A DNA stretch of 64,000 nucleotides from Paraburkholderia eburnea (GCF_002917095.1 NZ_PQGA01000008.1:186001-250000); one strand, 5' to 3'. Shown: positions 28,251-37,942, counted from the first letter of the stretch. Notes: generated by a model not told the origin, from the letters alone. Translations and numbers: made by a program.

Positions 28251-29888
28251 TCATTGATCGTCGGCGTCGAGTTGCATCTTGTGGCCCGGCACGCCCGTAT
28301 TGGCGCCCCAGTAGTAGATCCCGAGGCTCGCCAGTGCGACCACGACAGTGTCGTACGGATGCGCGAGCGCACCGCTGCCGCCAAAGCTTCCCTGCCACGA
28401 CAGCACGATCATCACGGCGTAGAACGCAATCAACCAAAGCGACGAGCGCACCTGCTGAGCGAGACTGAGTTGGCGCGTCGGCACGAAACGTCCCGCCGCC
28501 AGGTAAATCACGAACATGACGATCTGCAGTCCCAGCAGCCAGGAAACCGTGCTCCAGCCCGACCAATAAACGATCAGCGCAGCGATGACGAACGACACCG
28601 GCCCGACGATGCCGAAACATCCCACGCGAAACGGCCGCGGCATTTCGGGCGCGTTGCGGCGCAGCGCGGCAACCGAAATCGGCGCGACTGCGTAGCTCAG
28701 CACGAGCGCCGCCGACACCACATTGATGAGCGTTTCCCACGAGGGAAACGGCAGCGTCCAGAACACCGCCAGCACGAACGTAAGCCACATGGCCGGACGC
28801 GGAATCCCCGAAGCCGCATCCACGCGCGTGAATACGCGGAAGAACGTGCCCGTCTTCGCCCATGCGTAGACCACGCGCGGCGTTGCGTTCATGTAGATAT
28901 TGCCGCAGCCGCTCGGCGAAATGGCCGCGTCCGCCACCACCATATACGCGAGCCAGCCGACGCCCAGGGCAAGCGCAATATCGCGGTAGGGCAGTGAGAA
29001 CGCCTTGCTCACGCCGTCCCAGCCGCTCTTGAGCGTATCGGTCGGAATACTGCCGATAAACGCCAGTTGCAGCAGCACGTAAATCAGCGTCGACAGCAGC
29101 ACCGAGAGAATCAACGCAACAGGAATCGTGCGCTGCGGATTGCGCACTTCGCTCGCGACCGAAATGATCGGCGTGAGGCCCAGATAAGCGAAGATAATGC
29201 CGCCCGCGGAAACCGCCATTTCAATACCGGAAAGACCGTACGGCGCGAAACCGTGCACGGTGAGATTGACAGGTTTGAAAAACGTGAACAGCACGCCGAT
29301 CACCGAAAGCGGCACGATGAACTTGAAGATGCTGATGAGGTTATTGGCGCGCGCGAAGGTCTTCACGCTCGAATAGTTCAGGCGGAAAAACAGGCACAGC
29401 AGCGCGAACTGAACGAACCAGCCCATCGTGGTGGGATTGCCGGAACCCGGTTGACTCAGCATGGGAAACCACGCGGCCGCATACTGGCGCGCGGCGACGA
29501 CTTCAATGGCGATCAGGCTGGAAAACGCGATCAGCGTGACAAAGCCCATCAGATACCCGAGCAACGGGCCGTGCGAAAAGACGGGGTAGCGCACCACGCC
29601 GCCCGCCCGCGGCAACGCCGCGCCCAGTTCGCAATAGACGATGCCGAGCAACAGCACCGCGAAGCCGCCAATCAGCCAGGAGACGATGCCGGCAGGTCCG
29701 GCGATTGCCGAAACATGGCTCGCAGCAAACAGCCAGCCTGAACCGAAAATGGCGCCCAGGCCGATGAACGTGAGGTCAGTAAGCGACAGTTGTTTCTTGA
29801 AGCGGCCTTCGCCTGTCTGTTCGCGGGCGGCGGCGTGCGTGCCTTCGCCTGCAGGCAGTGAGCGATGTAAATTGCCTTGACTGGACAT
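28251..29888 (-). CDS. APC-family amino acid permease
   Basis: Inner-membrane amino-acid transporter of 545 aa with about 12-14 TM helices. The first helix reads DLTFIGLGAIFGSGWLFAAS, matching the G[AS]xxGSGW substrate/cation-site motif of APC proteins. Later segments such as EMAVSAGGIIFAYLGLTPII are also typical. It lies between the AraC regulator and the aldehyde dehydrogenase of the hydroxyproline locus, so hydroxyproline or proline is a likely substrate. This is inferred from context. The stop codon lies at 28251-28253. Confidence 0.88.
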   Translation of the reverse strand: MSSQGNLHRSLPAGEGTHAAAREQTGEGRFKKQLSLTDLTFIGLGAIFGSGWLFAASHVSAIAGPAGIVSWLIGGFAVLLLGIVYCELGAALPRAGGVVRYPVFSHGPLLGYLMGFVTLIAFSSLIAIEVVAARQYAAAWFPMLSQPGSGNPTTMGWFVQFALLCLFFRLNYSSVKTFARANNLISIFKFIVPLSVIGVLFTFFKPVNLTVHGFAPYGLSGIEMAVSAGGIIFAYLGLTPIISVASEVRNPQRTIPVALILSVLLSTLIYVLLQLAFIGSIPTDTLKSGWDGVSKAFSLPYRDIALALGVGWLAYMVVADAAISPSGCGNIYMNATPRVVYAWAKTGTFFRVFTRVDAASGIPRPAMWLTFVLAVFWTLPFPSWETLINVVSAALVLSYAVAPISVAALRRNAPEMPRPFRVGCFGIVGPVSFVIAALIVYWSGWSTVSWLLGLQIVMFVIYLAAGRFVPTRQLSLAQQVRSSLWLIAFYAVMIVLSWQGSFGGSGALAHPYDTVVVALASLGIYYWGANTGVPGHKMQLDADDQ

Positions 29889-30368
29889 CGTCGATGTCTC
29901 CTGATTTAGGAATGAGCGCTTGAGCGGTCTGCTGCCGCATTGAGGTGCAGGAGCGAAACGTGAATGGGGATGCGCGTGATGCGTGCTGTAGATAAGATGC
30001 GCGGCGCGGGCTAGTGGCCCATGTCCGGCAGTTCGGTGCGGGTGCCTCGCCTACGTCGCGGTGACGTAGTGCCTGCGGATCGCGCGAATTGGCTCAGCGG
30101 GGTCCACTGCGCCCGATTGGATAACGTTACGGCTCACAGTGCCGATCTCCTTCATTGAATGCATCGCGCCGGATCAGCAGCGATGCGAAGAAGTATCGCT
30201 ATCCATTAGCTTGAAGGCTTGAGGGCTTTCGCGACTCGGCATGACGAAATCGGCATAATTGCCGTCACGCGAACGCGCATACAGATGCCATGTGCAAGCG
30301 CTATCGGGGACAACACTTAGCCATGCACGCGCGAATTTTGCGAGGCGCTCGTGTGCCGTGAATTCGCT
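29889..30368. promoter_or_regulatory. Upstream region of APC permease with two inverted repeats
   Basis: No gene is seen in these 480 bp. Two perfect 7-bp inverted repeats stand out: CTACGTC-N5-GACGTAG at 30051-30069, and GCATCGC-N12-GCGATGC at 30161-30186. They lie 160-300 bp upstream of the permease start and are candidates for regulator binding or RNA hairpins. Confidence 0.4.
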
Positions 30369-31145
30369 TTATTGATCGGATGGCGCCGCTTGCGGATGCA
30401 GCAGCGCGCGATATTGACTCGGCGTGATGCCCACGGTCGCCTTGAATTGACGCGTAAATGCGCTGTGATCGTTGTAGCCGCAGCGTGTGGCAATGTCCGT
30501 GATGCTCGAATCGCCGGCAAGCAGTTCGGATGCCGCATCAAGCCGCGTTTTAAGCAGCATCTGGCGTGGCGTGAGATGAAAAACCTTGTGAAAATAACGC
30601 TCGACCTGCGCCACCGACATATCGATTAGCACGGCCAGATTGGATAGTTTCAGCGGCTGCGCGTAATTTTCCTGAATATATTTCGCCGCGATGGCAACAC
30701 GCTGATACGCCGGGTGCGTGCCCTCCGCCGCCCGCAGGTCTCGCGAAATACCGGCGACGCCCAGCACGCGCCCTTGCGCGTCTTGCAGAGGGACTTTGGA
30801 GGTCAGGCACCAGCCGGGCTCGCGTCCAGGATAAAGATGCAATTCGAGCTGATCGATCAGGCGGCTGTTATCGCGCACGACCGCTTCGTCCTGCTCCATG
30901 TAAATACGGCCGAAACGCGAGGGAAAAACTTCCGCCGCCGTCTTGCCAAGCAGTGCGCGACGATCCTTGCGGCCGCAGCGCGCCACGAGCGTCGCATTGA
31001 CGATCACGTAGCGTGCCTCGTGGTCCTTCACGAAGAAGACCACGTCGGGCATCGCATCGAAGAGCGGTTCGAGCAGGGAGAAGTGCGCCACCATCTGCGG
31101 GAGCGTCGTGTCCGTGCTGACAGTGGGCAGAAGCAGATCGTGCAT
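30369..31145 (-). CDS. PAS-domain AraC-family regulator of hydroxyproline genes
   Basis: Regulator of 258 aa. The N-terminal PAS-like sensor domain (about residues 10-130) includes LFDAMPDVVFFVKDHEARYV and GVAGISRDLRAAE. The C-terminal AraC DNA-binding domain has two HTHs, with NLAVLIDMSVAQVERYFHKV and ITDIATRCGYNDHSAFTRQF. Such PAS-AraC proteins accompany hydroxyproline operons in related bacteria (LhpR-like), which fits the surrounding genes. The ATG at 31145 begins MHDLLLPTV; the longer frame to 31211 runs into the terminator of the preceding operon and is rejected. Confidence 0.87.
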   Translation of the reverse strand: MHDLLLPTVSTDTTLPQMVAHFSLLEPLFDAMPDVVFFVKDHEARYVIVNATLVARCGRKDRRALLGKTAAEVFPSRFGRIYMEQDEAVVRDNSRLIDQLELHLYPGREPGWCLTSKVPLQDAQGRVLGVAGISRDLRAAEGTHPAYQRVAIAAKYIQENYAQPLKLSNLAVLIDMSVAQVERYFHKVFHLTPRQMLLKTRLDAASELLAGDSSITDIATRCGYNDHSAFTRQFKATVGITPSQYRALLHPQAAPSDQ

Positions 31146-31210
31146 GGCAAAGCGTCGCGAGTCGGAATCCAGTCGATTATGCCTTTGCCGCCGCCGCTTG
31201 CACACCTGCA

Positions 31211-31243
31211 AAGAAAACCGGGCAACGCTGTTGCATTGCCCGG
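31211..31243 (-). terminator. Intrinsic terminator of hydroxyproline dehydrogenase operon
   Basis: CCGGGCAA / TTGCCCGG (8 bp, 10-base loop) followed on the - strand by TTTTCTT, 10 bp after the stop of the last dehydrogenase gene. Confidence 0.82.
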
Positions 31244-31253
31244 CTGGACCACT

Positions 31254-32522
31254 TCAGGGCTGCGTCTGCGCCTCCATCAGCGTGCCGATGCGTGCGGGCG
31301 AAAACGGCGCACGCAGCCCGTTGCGCTCCCAGCCCAGGCAAAACGCTGCCGCTTCGCCGCAGATTTTTCCCTGGCACGGCCCCATGCCACAGCGCGTATG
31401 CAGTTTCGCGTCGCGCCAGCTGCCATGCTGCGCGGCATCGGCAAAGCGGACGTCTTCGCAACGGCATAGCACGGTATCCGGCGCAGCCAGCCCGCGTAAA
31501 AGCGGGTCGAGCGCGAACGCCGCGTGCATCCGGGCAGCAAAGCGGCGATAACGCTCGCGCTCAGCAAACAGGGAACGCGCTTGCGCTATTTCGCCGACTG
31601 CCGCGTGCGCCGCAATGCGCCCTTCGAGTGCGGACAACTCCATGCCGCCCACGCCGGTGCATTCTCCTGCCGCGTAAATATCGGGCTGCGTGGTCAATTG
31701 CAGATCGTCGACGACGATGGCGGGCACGCCCTGGGTTTCATCGATACGACAGCCCAGCGCCGTGCCCAGCGTCGAATTAGGCACCAGACCAAAAGCGCAC
31801 GCCAGCCGGTCGCAGTCGATACGCGTCTGCTTCTCGCCCTGCTTCACCATCACATGCGCAAGCTGACCGTCGCCCAACGCGGCGCTCACATGCGCGCCAC
31901 ACAGATAAGGGGTCGCGCGCAGATCGAAGCGCATACGGGCCGCCTGCGTGAGCTTCGCGGGTGTGTGAATGAGCGACGCCGCGAACTGCCGCACGGCTTG
32001 CGGCGCTGCCTGCTCGACGATGGCCACCACGCGTGCGCCCTGCTCGCGCGCGGTCACAGCCGCCGCCCACAAAAGCGGCCCGGTGCCCGCGATGACGATG
32101 CGCTCGCCGCGCACCGGCATACCGCCCTTCACGAGCGCCTGCAAACCACCCGCGCCCGTCACGCCCGGCAGCGTCCAGCCCGGATACGGCAGAAAACGCT
32201 CTCTGGCGCCCGTTGCGACGATGAGCTTGCCGTAGCCGATCGTATAGCCTCGCGAAGCGTCCTCCACGAGCAATTGACGCACACCGCACGCCTGCACCAC
32301 GCGCGTACCGCCCAGATACGTGATGTTCGGGAACCGTTGCATCGCATCGATGGCCTCGCGCGCGCGGCCTTCGGCCCGATGTTGCGGACCTTGACGCCAG
32401 ATCTGGCCGCCCGGCAGCGCGTTGTCGTCGACAATGCCGACTTCCGCGCCCGCCTGCGCAGCGACACTCGCGGCATTCAACCCGGCCGGTCCAGTACCAA
32501 TAATCAGGATATCGAAATTCAT
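31254..32522 (-). CDS. D-hydroxyproline dehydrogenase, FAD/NAD(P)-binding subunit with BFD-like Cys cluster
   Basis: Flavoprotein of 422 aa. The N-terminal dinucleotide fold reads DILIIGTGPAGLNAASVAAQ, with a second one near residue 140 (RIVIAGTGPLLWAAAVTARE). The C terminus has a BFD-like [2Fe-2S] domain with LCRCEDV and CGMGPCQGKIC. This is the HcnB/OoxA-type subunit of membrane-linked amino acid dehydrogenases. With the two genes before it, it forms the heterotrimeric enzyme that oxidises cis-4-hydroxy-D-proline to the pyrroline carboxylate (LhpBEF type). The ATG at 32522 overlaps the previous stop (ATGA). Confidence 0.88.
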   Translation of the reverse strand: MNFDILIIGTGPAGLNAASVAAQAGAEVGIVDDNALPGGQIWRQGPQHRAEGRAREAIDAMQRFPNITYLGGTRVVQACGVRQLLVEDASRGYTIGYGKLIVATGARERFLPYPGWTLPGVTGAGGLQALVKGGMPVRGERIVIAGTGPLLWAAAVTAREQGARVVAIVEQAAPQAVRQFAASLIHTPAKLTQAARMRFDLRATPYLCGAHVSAALGDGQLAHVMVKQGEKQTRIDCDRLACAFGLVPNSTLGTALGCRIDETQGVPAIVVDDLQLTTQPDIYAAGECTGVGGMELSALEGRIAAHAAVGEIAQARSLFAERERYRRFAARMHAAFALDPLLRGLAAPDTVLCRCEDVRFADAAQHGSWRDAKLHTRCGMGPCQGKICGEAAAFCLGWERNGLRAPFSPARIGTLMEAQTQP

Positions 32523-32785
32523 GATGCGGACCTTGCCGTTTTGATGCTCATGCCTTGTGCGCAGAGCGTCTGGCACGCAAGTCGATGCTGCACGCCGTCT
32601 ATCGTCACGCGGCATTCCTGGCACACGCCCATGCCACACAACGGCCCGCGTTGCGTGCCGCTCACGGATTCGCGCGTGACCACGCCTGCTACGCCCTGCG
32701 CGAGCGCAATAGCAGTCACGACCGAACTGCCGCGCGCGACCTGCACGCTGCGTCCATCCACGTTAAGGGTCAACATGTCAGGCAT
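32519..32785 (-). CDS. D-hydroxyproline dehydrogenase, [2Fe-2S] small subunit
   Basis: Small ferredoxin-like protein of 88 aa (HcnA/OoxX type). The Cys set is PLCGMGVCQECRVTIDGVQH followed by LACQTLC, the plant-type [2Fe-2S] layout. The ATG at 32785 gives [12 protein letters not shown], which starts the fold. It overlaps the upstream FAD subunit by 8 bases and the downstream one by 4, so all three are made in fixed ratio. The Fe-S subunit passes electrons between the two flavoproteins; this is family knowledge. Confidence 0.88.
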   Translation of the reverse strand: MPDMLTLNVDGRSVQVARGSSVVTAIALAQGVAGVVTRESVSGTQRGPLCGMGVCQECRVTIDGVQHRLACQTLCAQGMSIKTARSAS

Positions 32786-33944
32786 GCGCGACTCCTGCCT
32801 TTTCGAAACGCGCAGGCCGGTAAGGCACGGGATCGATCGGCAAGACATCGCCCAGACCGAGCATCTGTGCGGCGATCAGCTTGCCCGTGGCAAGCGCCGT
32901 CGTCACGCCCAGCCCCTCGTGCCCGGTCGCGAGCCACGTCGAACGGTGGCAGCCTGTATGCGCAAATGGCCCAGCCGGACCGATCAAGGGCAAACCATCG
33001 CTCGTCGCGGGCCGGAAGCCCGTCCATGCACGGATGGCGTTGAGCTGCGGTAATCCGGGCAGATATTCAGCGGCGCGGCGCAGCATGCGCGCGAGAATTT
33101 CAGGTTCGATGGCGGGATCGACGCTGTCGAACTGACGCGACGAGCCGATCAGGATCTGGCCCGTCGGGCGCGGCTGCACATTGAATGCCACGGACGTGCC
33201 GCTCGCGTTGTGTGCGCTCTTGATATAGCCGAGTTCGAGGATCTGATGCCGGATCGTGCCGGGATAGCGATCGGTGATAATCAAATGTCCTTTTTTTGCC
33301 TGCATCGGCAGGCCAGGCAGCAGGTCCGACGCCTGGAGACCGTTCGCCAGCAACACGGCGCCTGCCGCGAGCGTTTCGCCATTGGCGAGTACGACGCCCT
33401 GGCGGTCCAGGCGCGCGACCTGCGTATCGAGCCTGCAAGTCACGCGTCCCTTCACCGGTTGCGCCAGTAGCCACGCGGCGGCGGCGGGCGCGTAGACCAC
33501 GGCGTCGTCAGGCATCACCATGCCGCCGCGCAGGCCTTCACGTAGCGCGGGTTCGGCTTCGCGCACCTGTTTGGCATCCAGCAGCGTACAGGCCACGTCG
33601 GCCCGCGCCAGCGCCTCCTGACGCGTTTGCGCCAGCGCGTATTCCTCGTCGTCCACGGCGACCCAAAGCGTGCCACAGCGCACGAACGCTTCGCGCTCGC
33701 TCAGACGCGGCGCGAGTTCGAGCCACAGATCGCGCGACCAGGCAGACAGGGCAAACTCGGCGGGGCTATCGTCCATCAGCACGAGATGGCCCATGCCCGC
33801 CGCCGTCACGCCGGCGCCCACGCCTGCGCGATCGAGGACGAGCACGTTGGCGCCCTGCTGCGCCAGCTCGCGTGCGCACGCTGCGCCGACAATGCCCGCG
33901 CCCACCACGATCACGTCGGGACTCGAATGAAGCGGCCGACTCAC
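32778..33944 (-). CDS. D-hydroxyproline dehydrogenase, DAO-type FAD catalytic subunit
   Basis: FAD-dependent D-amino-acid-oxidase-like protein of 388 aa. The N-terminal Rossmann motif is [20 protein letters not shown], and the C-terminal FAD loop contains [19 protein letters not shown] and [20 protein letters not shown]. It is the HcnC/OoxB-type subunit that binds the imino/amino acid. The GTG at 33944 overlaps the stop of the epimerase gene (GTGA), so it is translated right after the epimerase, consistent with sequential pathway steps. Confidence 0.88.
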   Translation of the reverse strand: MSRPLHSSPDVIVVGAGIVGAACARELAQQGANVLVLDRAGVGAGVTAAGMGHLVLMDDSPAEFALSAWSRDLWLELAPRLSEREAFVRCGTLWVAVDDEEYALAQTRQEALARADVACTLLDAKQVREAEPALREGLRGGMVMPDDAVVYAPAAAAWLLAQPVKGRVTCRLDTQVARLDRQGVVLANGETLAAGAVLLANGLQASDLLPGLPMQAKKGHLIITDRYPGTIRHQILELGYIKSAHNASGTSVAFNVQPRPTGQILIGSSRQFDSVDPAIEPEILARMLRRAAEYLPGLPQLNAIRAWTGFRPATSDGLPLIGPAGPFAHTGCHRSTWLATGHEGLGVTTALATGKLIAAQMLGLGDVLPIDPVPYRPARFEKAGVAHA

Positions 33945-34912
33945 GCGCGAATGCCCCAGGCGAAGGGATCGTCGGCGGCGAAAATCAGCTTCGATTCGGC
34001 GCTCACATGCGCCGTGCCGCGAATACTCGGGCGCACATAGCGTTGGCCGTCGCTTTGGCCCGGCTTGCTCGCGTCGTCGAGAGGCTCATAGCTCGCCTCG
34101 AACACGCTACCGATGATGCTTTCCTGCTGCCAGGCGGCGCCCGGCGCCAGCACGCCGTCCGCGGCGAGGCAGGCGATTTTCGCGCTGGTGCCCGTGCCGC
34201 AAGGCGAGCGGTCGTAGGCCTTGCCAGGGCACAGCACGAAGTTACGGCTGTCGATGCCGGACACCGTGGAGTCCGCGAACAGTTCGATATGGTCGATGTG
34301 CGCGCCGCCTTCGCCGGTGATGCCGTTGGCTTCGAGCGCGGCGCGGATCGTCCAGGCGACGTTGGTGAGCGACTCGACGTGCGCGAATTCGAGCGACTGT
34401 CCGTGATCGGAAACCAGGAAGAACCAGTTGCCGCCCCAGGCGATATCGCCATGCACGCGGCCAAGGCCCGGCACGTCGAGCGCCACGTTCTCGCGATAAC
34501 GGTAAGCCGGCACGTTGCGAACGGTCACGCTACGGTCGGCGTGCAATTCGGCCTCGACGACGCCCACGGGCGTTTCGACGCGATGCACACCCGGCGCGAG
34601 GCGCCCCATGTGCGCGAGCGACACGATCAGCCCGATCGTGCCGTGCCCGCACATGCCGAGAAAACCGACGTTATTGAAGAAAATCACGCCCGCTGAACAG
34701 GTGGCGTCGTGCGGCTCGCAGAGCAGCGCGCCGACCATCACGTCCGAGCCGCGCGGCTCGTTGACCACGCCCGCACGCACGTGATCGAAGTCGCGGCGAA
34801 AAATGTCGAGCCGCTCGGCGAGCGGGCCACGGCCCAGATCGGGGCCGCCTTCAACGACGAGCCGCGTGGGCTCGCCGCCGGTATGGGAGTCGATGACGGT
34901 TATGGTGTTCAT
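33941..34912 (-). CDS. lhpA: 4-hydroxyproline 2-epimerase
   Basis: Proline racemase superfamily member of 323 aa. It converts trans-4-hydroxy-L-proline to cis-4-hydroxy-D-proline in the cytosol. The two catalytic Cys are present at residues 88 ([11 protein letters not shown]) and 238 ([10 protein letters not shown]), the pattern of true epimerases; the related dehydratases have Thr at the second site's counterpart of Cys88 or lack the pair. The start could be ATG 34912 ([10 protein letters not shown]) or ATG 34930 ([10 protein letters not shown]). The gene overlaps the dehydrogenase subunit. HypRE is another name in use. Confidence 0.9.
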   Translation of the reverse strand: MNTITVIDSHTGGEPTRLVVEGGPDLGRGPLAERLDIFRRDFDHVRAGVVNEPRGSDVMVGALLCEPHDATCSAGVIFFNNVGFLGMCGHGTIGLIVSLAHMGRLAPGVHRVETPVGVVEAELHADRSVTVRNVPAYRYRENVALDVPGLGRVHGDIAWGGNWFFLVSDHGQSLEFAHVESLTNVAWTIRAALEANGITGEGGAHIDHIELFADSTVSGIDSRNFVLCPGKAYDRSPCGTGTSAKIACLAADGVLAPGAAWQQESIIGSVFEASYEPLDDASKPGQSDGQRYVRPSIRGTAHVSAESKLIFAADDPFAWGIRA

Positions 34913-35075
34913 GTCGACAATCGTAGGCATCGGCCGCCGGGCCGTCTTGCTCGAACGCCCCGTGCGCGATGACGATTTCTGCATAGCGGGTGAAGCGCCC
35001 GGCGAGCGTGAATGAAGAGAAAAATTCACGGCGCACGCCGGGCGAGAGGGAGAACGGCAGGGTCTTGCCGCTGCC

Positions 35076-36227
35076 TTACTTCGTCCCCACCGTTTGCAAC
35101 GGCTTCCATGCGCCGTTGACGACCTTGTACACCGTCACGCCGCCATACTTCAGGTCGCCATACTGATCATAGGCAAGCTCGCTGGTCGTGACGCCCTTCA
35201 TGTTCGTCGCCTTGAGCGCGGCGAGGAAGACATGGGGATCGGTCGAATCGGCTTTCTTCATCGCGTTGAACACCGCCATCGTGCCGTCGTAAGCATAAGG
35301 GGCATACAGTTCGACCGGTTGATTGAAGCGCTTTGCGTAATGCTCGCCAAATGCCTTGCCGCCGGGCATTTGCGCAAGCGGGCTGCCTTCGGATGCGGCC
35401 AGCGTGCCCTCCGACGCCTCGCCCGCCACCTTGATGAGGTTGTCGGACTGCAGCATGTCGGGGCCGATCAGCACCGACTTGATCGCCAGCGTGCGCATCT
35501 GTTTGAGCATCGGCGCGGCCTGTGTGTCGGCGCCCCCGTAGAACACTGCATCGGGATTGACGGCCTTGATCCTGGTGAGAATCGCGCGGAAGTCCACGGC
35601 CTTGTCGCTCGTGTATTCCTCATCGACCACCGTTGCGCCCGCCGCTTTGGCCGCCTTGGCGAATTCTTCCGCCACGCCCTGGCCATAGGCCGTCCGATCG
35701 TCGATGATCGCAATGCGTTTGAACTTGAGGCCCTTGACGGCGTAGTCGCCAAGCACGCCGCCTAGCTGCGTATCCGAAGTCAGGAGGCGGAACGTCGTGG
35801 GAAGGCCCAGGCGCGTATATGTCGGCGATGTCGCCATCGCGATTTCAGGCGTGCCTGCCTTCGCGTAGATCGGCGCGGCGGGAATACTCGTGCCCGAGTT
35901 GTAGTGGCCGAGCACCGCGACCACGCCATCGTCCACCAGTTTTTGCGCGACGGTCGTGCCGGTGCGGGGATCGGCCTGGTCGTCCTGGGCGTCGAGGACG
36001 AAGTGCACGGGCTTGCCGCCGATGACCGGGTTCGTGCCGTTCATGTCCTCGATCGCGAGCTGCACGCCGCTGCGGAAATCCGCGCCATAGTGCGCCTGGC
36101 CGCCGGTGAGGGGCGCGGCGAAGCCGATCTTGATCTCGACCGGCGACGCGGCATAGGAGCATGGTGCACCAGCCATGGCAACGCCCAAAGCTAATGCGGT
36201 GGAGATGGCCGTCCTCTGAAATTGCAT
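35076..36227 (-). CDS. Branched-chain-amino-acid-type ABC substrate-binding protein
   Basis: Periplasmic binding protein of 383 aa (LivJ/Leu-Ile-Val family). The signal peptide reads [20 protein letters not shown] and is cleaved after AA. The mature protein begins [20 protein letters not shown] and has [20 protein letters not shown] as in amino acid receptors. The ATG at 36227 follows AAGGAG with 9-base spacing; the longer frame upstream is rejected. It lies between the epimerase and the deaminase, and probably binds hydroxyproline. No matching permease or ATPase genes are in the window. Confidence 0.9.
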   Translation of the reverse strand: MQFQRTAISTALALGVAMAGAPCSYAASPVEIKIGFAAPLTGGQAHYGADFRSGVQLAIEDMNGTNPVIGGKPVHFVLDAQDDQADPRTGTTVAQKLVDDGVVAVLGHYNSGTSIPAAPIYAKAGTPEIAMATSPTYTRLGLPTTFRLLTSDTQLGGVLGDYAVKGLKFKRIAIIDDRTAYGQGVAEEFAKAAKAAGATVVDEEYTSDKAVDFRAILTRIKAVNPDAVFYGGADTQAAPMLKQMRTLAIKSVLIGPDMLQSDNLIKVAGEASEGTLAASEGSPLAQMPGGKAFGEHYAKRFNQPVELYAPYAYDGTMAVFNAMKKADSTDPHVFLAALKATNMKGVTTSELAYDQYGDLKYGGVTVYKVVNGAWKPLQTVGTK

Positions 36228-36507
36228 TATTCGTGCTCCTTGATAGTTGATTACCCCGTTGCCCGCATCCTCACGGATCATTCGGGCATTCGCCTCTCGC
36301 TTATCCGGTGTGGCCGGTGGTGGGCTGGGAGCAATATAAGATTTCAAAAATCGTGGAGTCTTGCGGAAAATCGACAGCTCAGATGCAGAAATCAGCATAG
36401 TCATCACGCGCCGTGCGATGCGGTTTGCGGGTATACGCGTAACAACCGACGCAACAAGCAACATAGCAAGCGCAAGTCAACGTCCTTTTAAGCGTCTCCA
36501 TATGAAA

Positions 36508-36528
36508 AAAGCGCCCAATGGGCGCTTT
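36508..36528 (-). terminator. Intrinsic terminator after hydroxyproline deaminase gene
   Basis: AAAGCGCCC / GGGCGCTTT with a 3-base loop and a run of six T on the - strand (complement of 36505-36510). It lies about 30 bp after the deaminase stop and makes the deaminase a separate transcript from the binding-protein gene. The 36228-36503 gap should hold the promoter of the downstream operon. Confidence 0.88.
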
Positions 36529-36559
36529 CTCATGCTGCAACGCTGCCGGTGGTCAAGCC

Positions 36560-37504
36560 TCAGGCATTCACTTCCTTCGACCAGTTGGCGTACCAGCTAC
36601 GGAACAACTCGTATTGTGTTTGCGCGTAACGACGCTGCGCTTCGCTCAGCGCATCGGTCTCATTGAAATGCAGCGTGTATTCCTTATCGCCGTTGAGCAC
36701 CATCAGGTACTTGTAGTACAGCACGAGGTCGGTGCCTTCGTCGAACGACGACAGCACGGCAAGCGCCGATTCCAGCTCCCGCGCCTGACGACGCGCCGTT
36801 ACATCGCCCGCAGCGGCCTTGCGGCACAGGTCCACCAGATGAAGCACTTCGCGCGGCAATGCATTGCCGATGCCGGTGATCGCCCCCGTGGCGCCGCAGT
36901 TGACGAAGCCGTGGAACACCTGCGTGTCGACGCCGGCCATCAACGTGACGCTGTCGTCCTGGCTGGTGATGTGCTCGGCGGCATAGCGCATATCCGCAGC
37001 CCCGCCAAACTCCTTGAAGCCGATCAGATTGGGATACTTCGCGCGCAATTCGAAGAACAGATCGGCGCGCGTGGCAAATCCATAGTACGGGCTGTTGTAG
37101 ATCACGGCCGGGAGCGCCGGCGCCGCTTCGAGAATCGCGGAGAAATGCGCCTTCTGTGCCGCCGGCGACGCGCCGCGGGACAGCACGCGCGGAATCACCA
37201 TCAAGCCGCTCGCCCCTACCTTTGCCGCATGCGCCGCATGGGAAACCGCTTCCTTCGAGTTGATCGCGCCGGTACCGACGATCGTCGGGATGCCTGCGGC
37301 AACGAGCCGTGCCACACCTTCCTGACGTTGTGCTTCGGTCAGAAGCGGCCAATCGCCCATCGAACCGCAGTAGACGACCGCCGACATGCCGAGGCCGACC
37401 AGTTCTCGCCCCTTGGCGACGAGTGCGTCGTAATCGGGCGTACGCGCCGCCGTGCACGGTGTCATGAGGGCCGGAATCGTACCCGTGAAGATGTTGTTGC
37501 TCAT
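36560..37504 (-). CDS. Delta1-pyrroline-4-hydroxy-2-carboxylate deaminase (DHDPS family)
   Basis: Class I aldolase-fold protein of 314 aa. The Schiff-base Lys is residue 164 (LIGFKEFGG) and the catalytic Tyr residue 136 (VIYNSPYYG). The GSMGDWPLLT segment replaces the GTTGE seen in DapA. In hydroxyproline loci this family deaminates the pyrroline product of the dehydrogenase to 2-oxoglutarate semialdehyde (HypD/LhpC). AAAGGAAA lies just upstream of the ATG. Its upstream region contains a decayed copy of the epimerase 5' end. Confidence 0.88.
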   Translation of the reverse strand: MSNNIFTGTIPALMTPCTAARTPDYDALVAKGRELVGLGMSAVVYCGSMGDWPLLTEAQRQEGVARLVAAGIPTIVGTGAINSKEAVSHAAHAAKVGASGLMVIPRVLSRGASPAAQKAHFSAILEAAPALPAVIYNSPYYGFATRADLFFELRAKYPNLIGFKEFGGAADMRYAAEHITSQDDSVTLMAGVDTQVFHGFVNCGATGAITGIGNALPREVLHLVDLCRKAAAGDVTARRQARELESALAVLSSFDEGTDLVLYYKYLMVLNGDKEYTLHFNETDALSEAQRRYAQTQYELFRSWYANWSKEVNA

Positions 37505-37587
37505 GAAGTTTCCTTTGGACCCTGAAAGATTGGGAAGCTGCGTTTCGAACTAATCTTGCGCAGAACACGTCGCGCCGGCGAGCGAGG

Positions 37588-37700
37588 CCCGCTATGGAGT
37601 CGATTTCCGTGACCGTGTTCGTGCCGATAATCGTAGGCAACACGCGCCGGGCCGTCTTGCTCCCGTGGCCCGGCTACGATGACGATTTCCGCATAGTGGT
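37588..37700 (-). pseudogene. Decayed copy of the epimerase upstream region and first codons
   Basis: On the - strand this segment reads MLPTIIGTNTVTEIDS, matching [15 protein letters not shown] of the epimerase gene (34864-34930). The match continues about 60 bp upstream of the start: both contain CCGGGCCGTCTTGCTC and GATGACGATTT on the + strand. A one-base indel after IDS breaks the frame. It lies about 85 bp upstream of the deaminase start. It is either the stub of a second proline-racemase gene or a duplicated 5' control region. Confidence 0.7.
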
Positions 37701-37781
37701 TTTTCGTAACTGTCGGCGCTGGCTAGTGGATGGCATGCATCCGGTATCGGCCACAATCAGCTGCCGGGGCGTTGCCAGTGA

Positions 37782-37810
37782 GCGTCCGGTGCACAGTCGC
37801 TACCGGACGC
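37782..37810. repeat. Strong inverted repeat between deaminase and marR
   Basis: GCGTCCGGT-N11-ACCGGACGC, a perfect 9-bp stem. No T run follows on either strand, so it is not a classical terminator. It may be an operator or an RNA hairpin in a divergent promoter region. Confidence 0.5.
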
Positions 37811-37868
37811 CTGAGCGCGAACACATAAGAACCACTCCGATCGCCCTTGGTGAGTACCTATGATAATA

Positions 37869-37880
37869 TTCGCGCGCGAA
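37869..37880. promoter_or_regulatory. Candidate MarR operator in marR promoter
   Basis: TTCGCGCGCGAA, a perfect 12-bp palindrome in the context ATATTCG, 62 bp before the marR start codon. The same TTCG-N4-CGAA pattern occurs twice in the promoter of the convergent enoyl-CoA hydratase gene, which makes autoregulation by the MarR protein likely. Confidence 0.6.
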
Positions 37881-37905
37881 CTATTGATCTATAGGCGATT
37901 TATAG

Positions 37906-37925
37906 GCGTTCCGTTTTCGGAACGC
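37906..37925. promoter_or_regulatory. Hairpin in marR leader
   Basis: GCGTTCCG-TTTT-CGGAACGC, a perfect 8-bp stem with a 4-base loop, ends 17 bp before the marR ATG and just before its Shine-Dalgarno. It could be a second operator or an RNA structure that limits translation. Confidence 0.45.
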
Positions 37926-37942
37926 GGTACGAGGTGTCGAAA

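Noticed and set aside
31524..33053. Long + strand frame across the D-hydroxyproline dehydrogenase genes
   Set aside because: Shadow of three overlapping - strand genes with clear flavin and iron-sulfur motifs.
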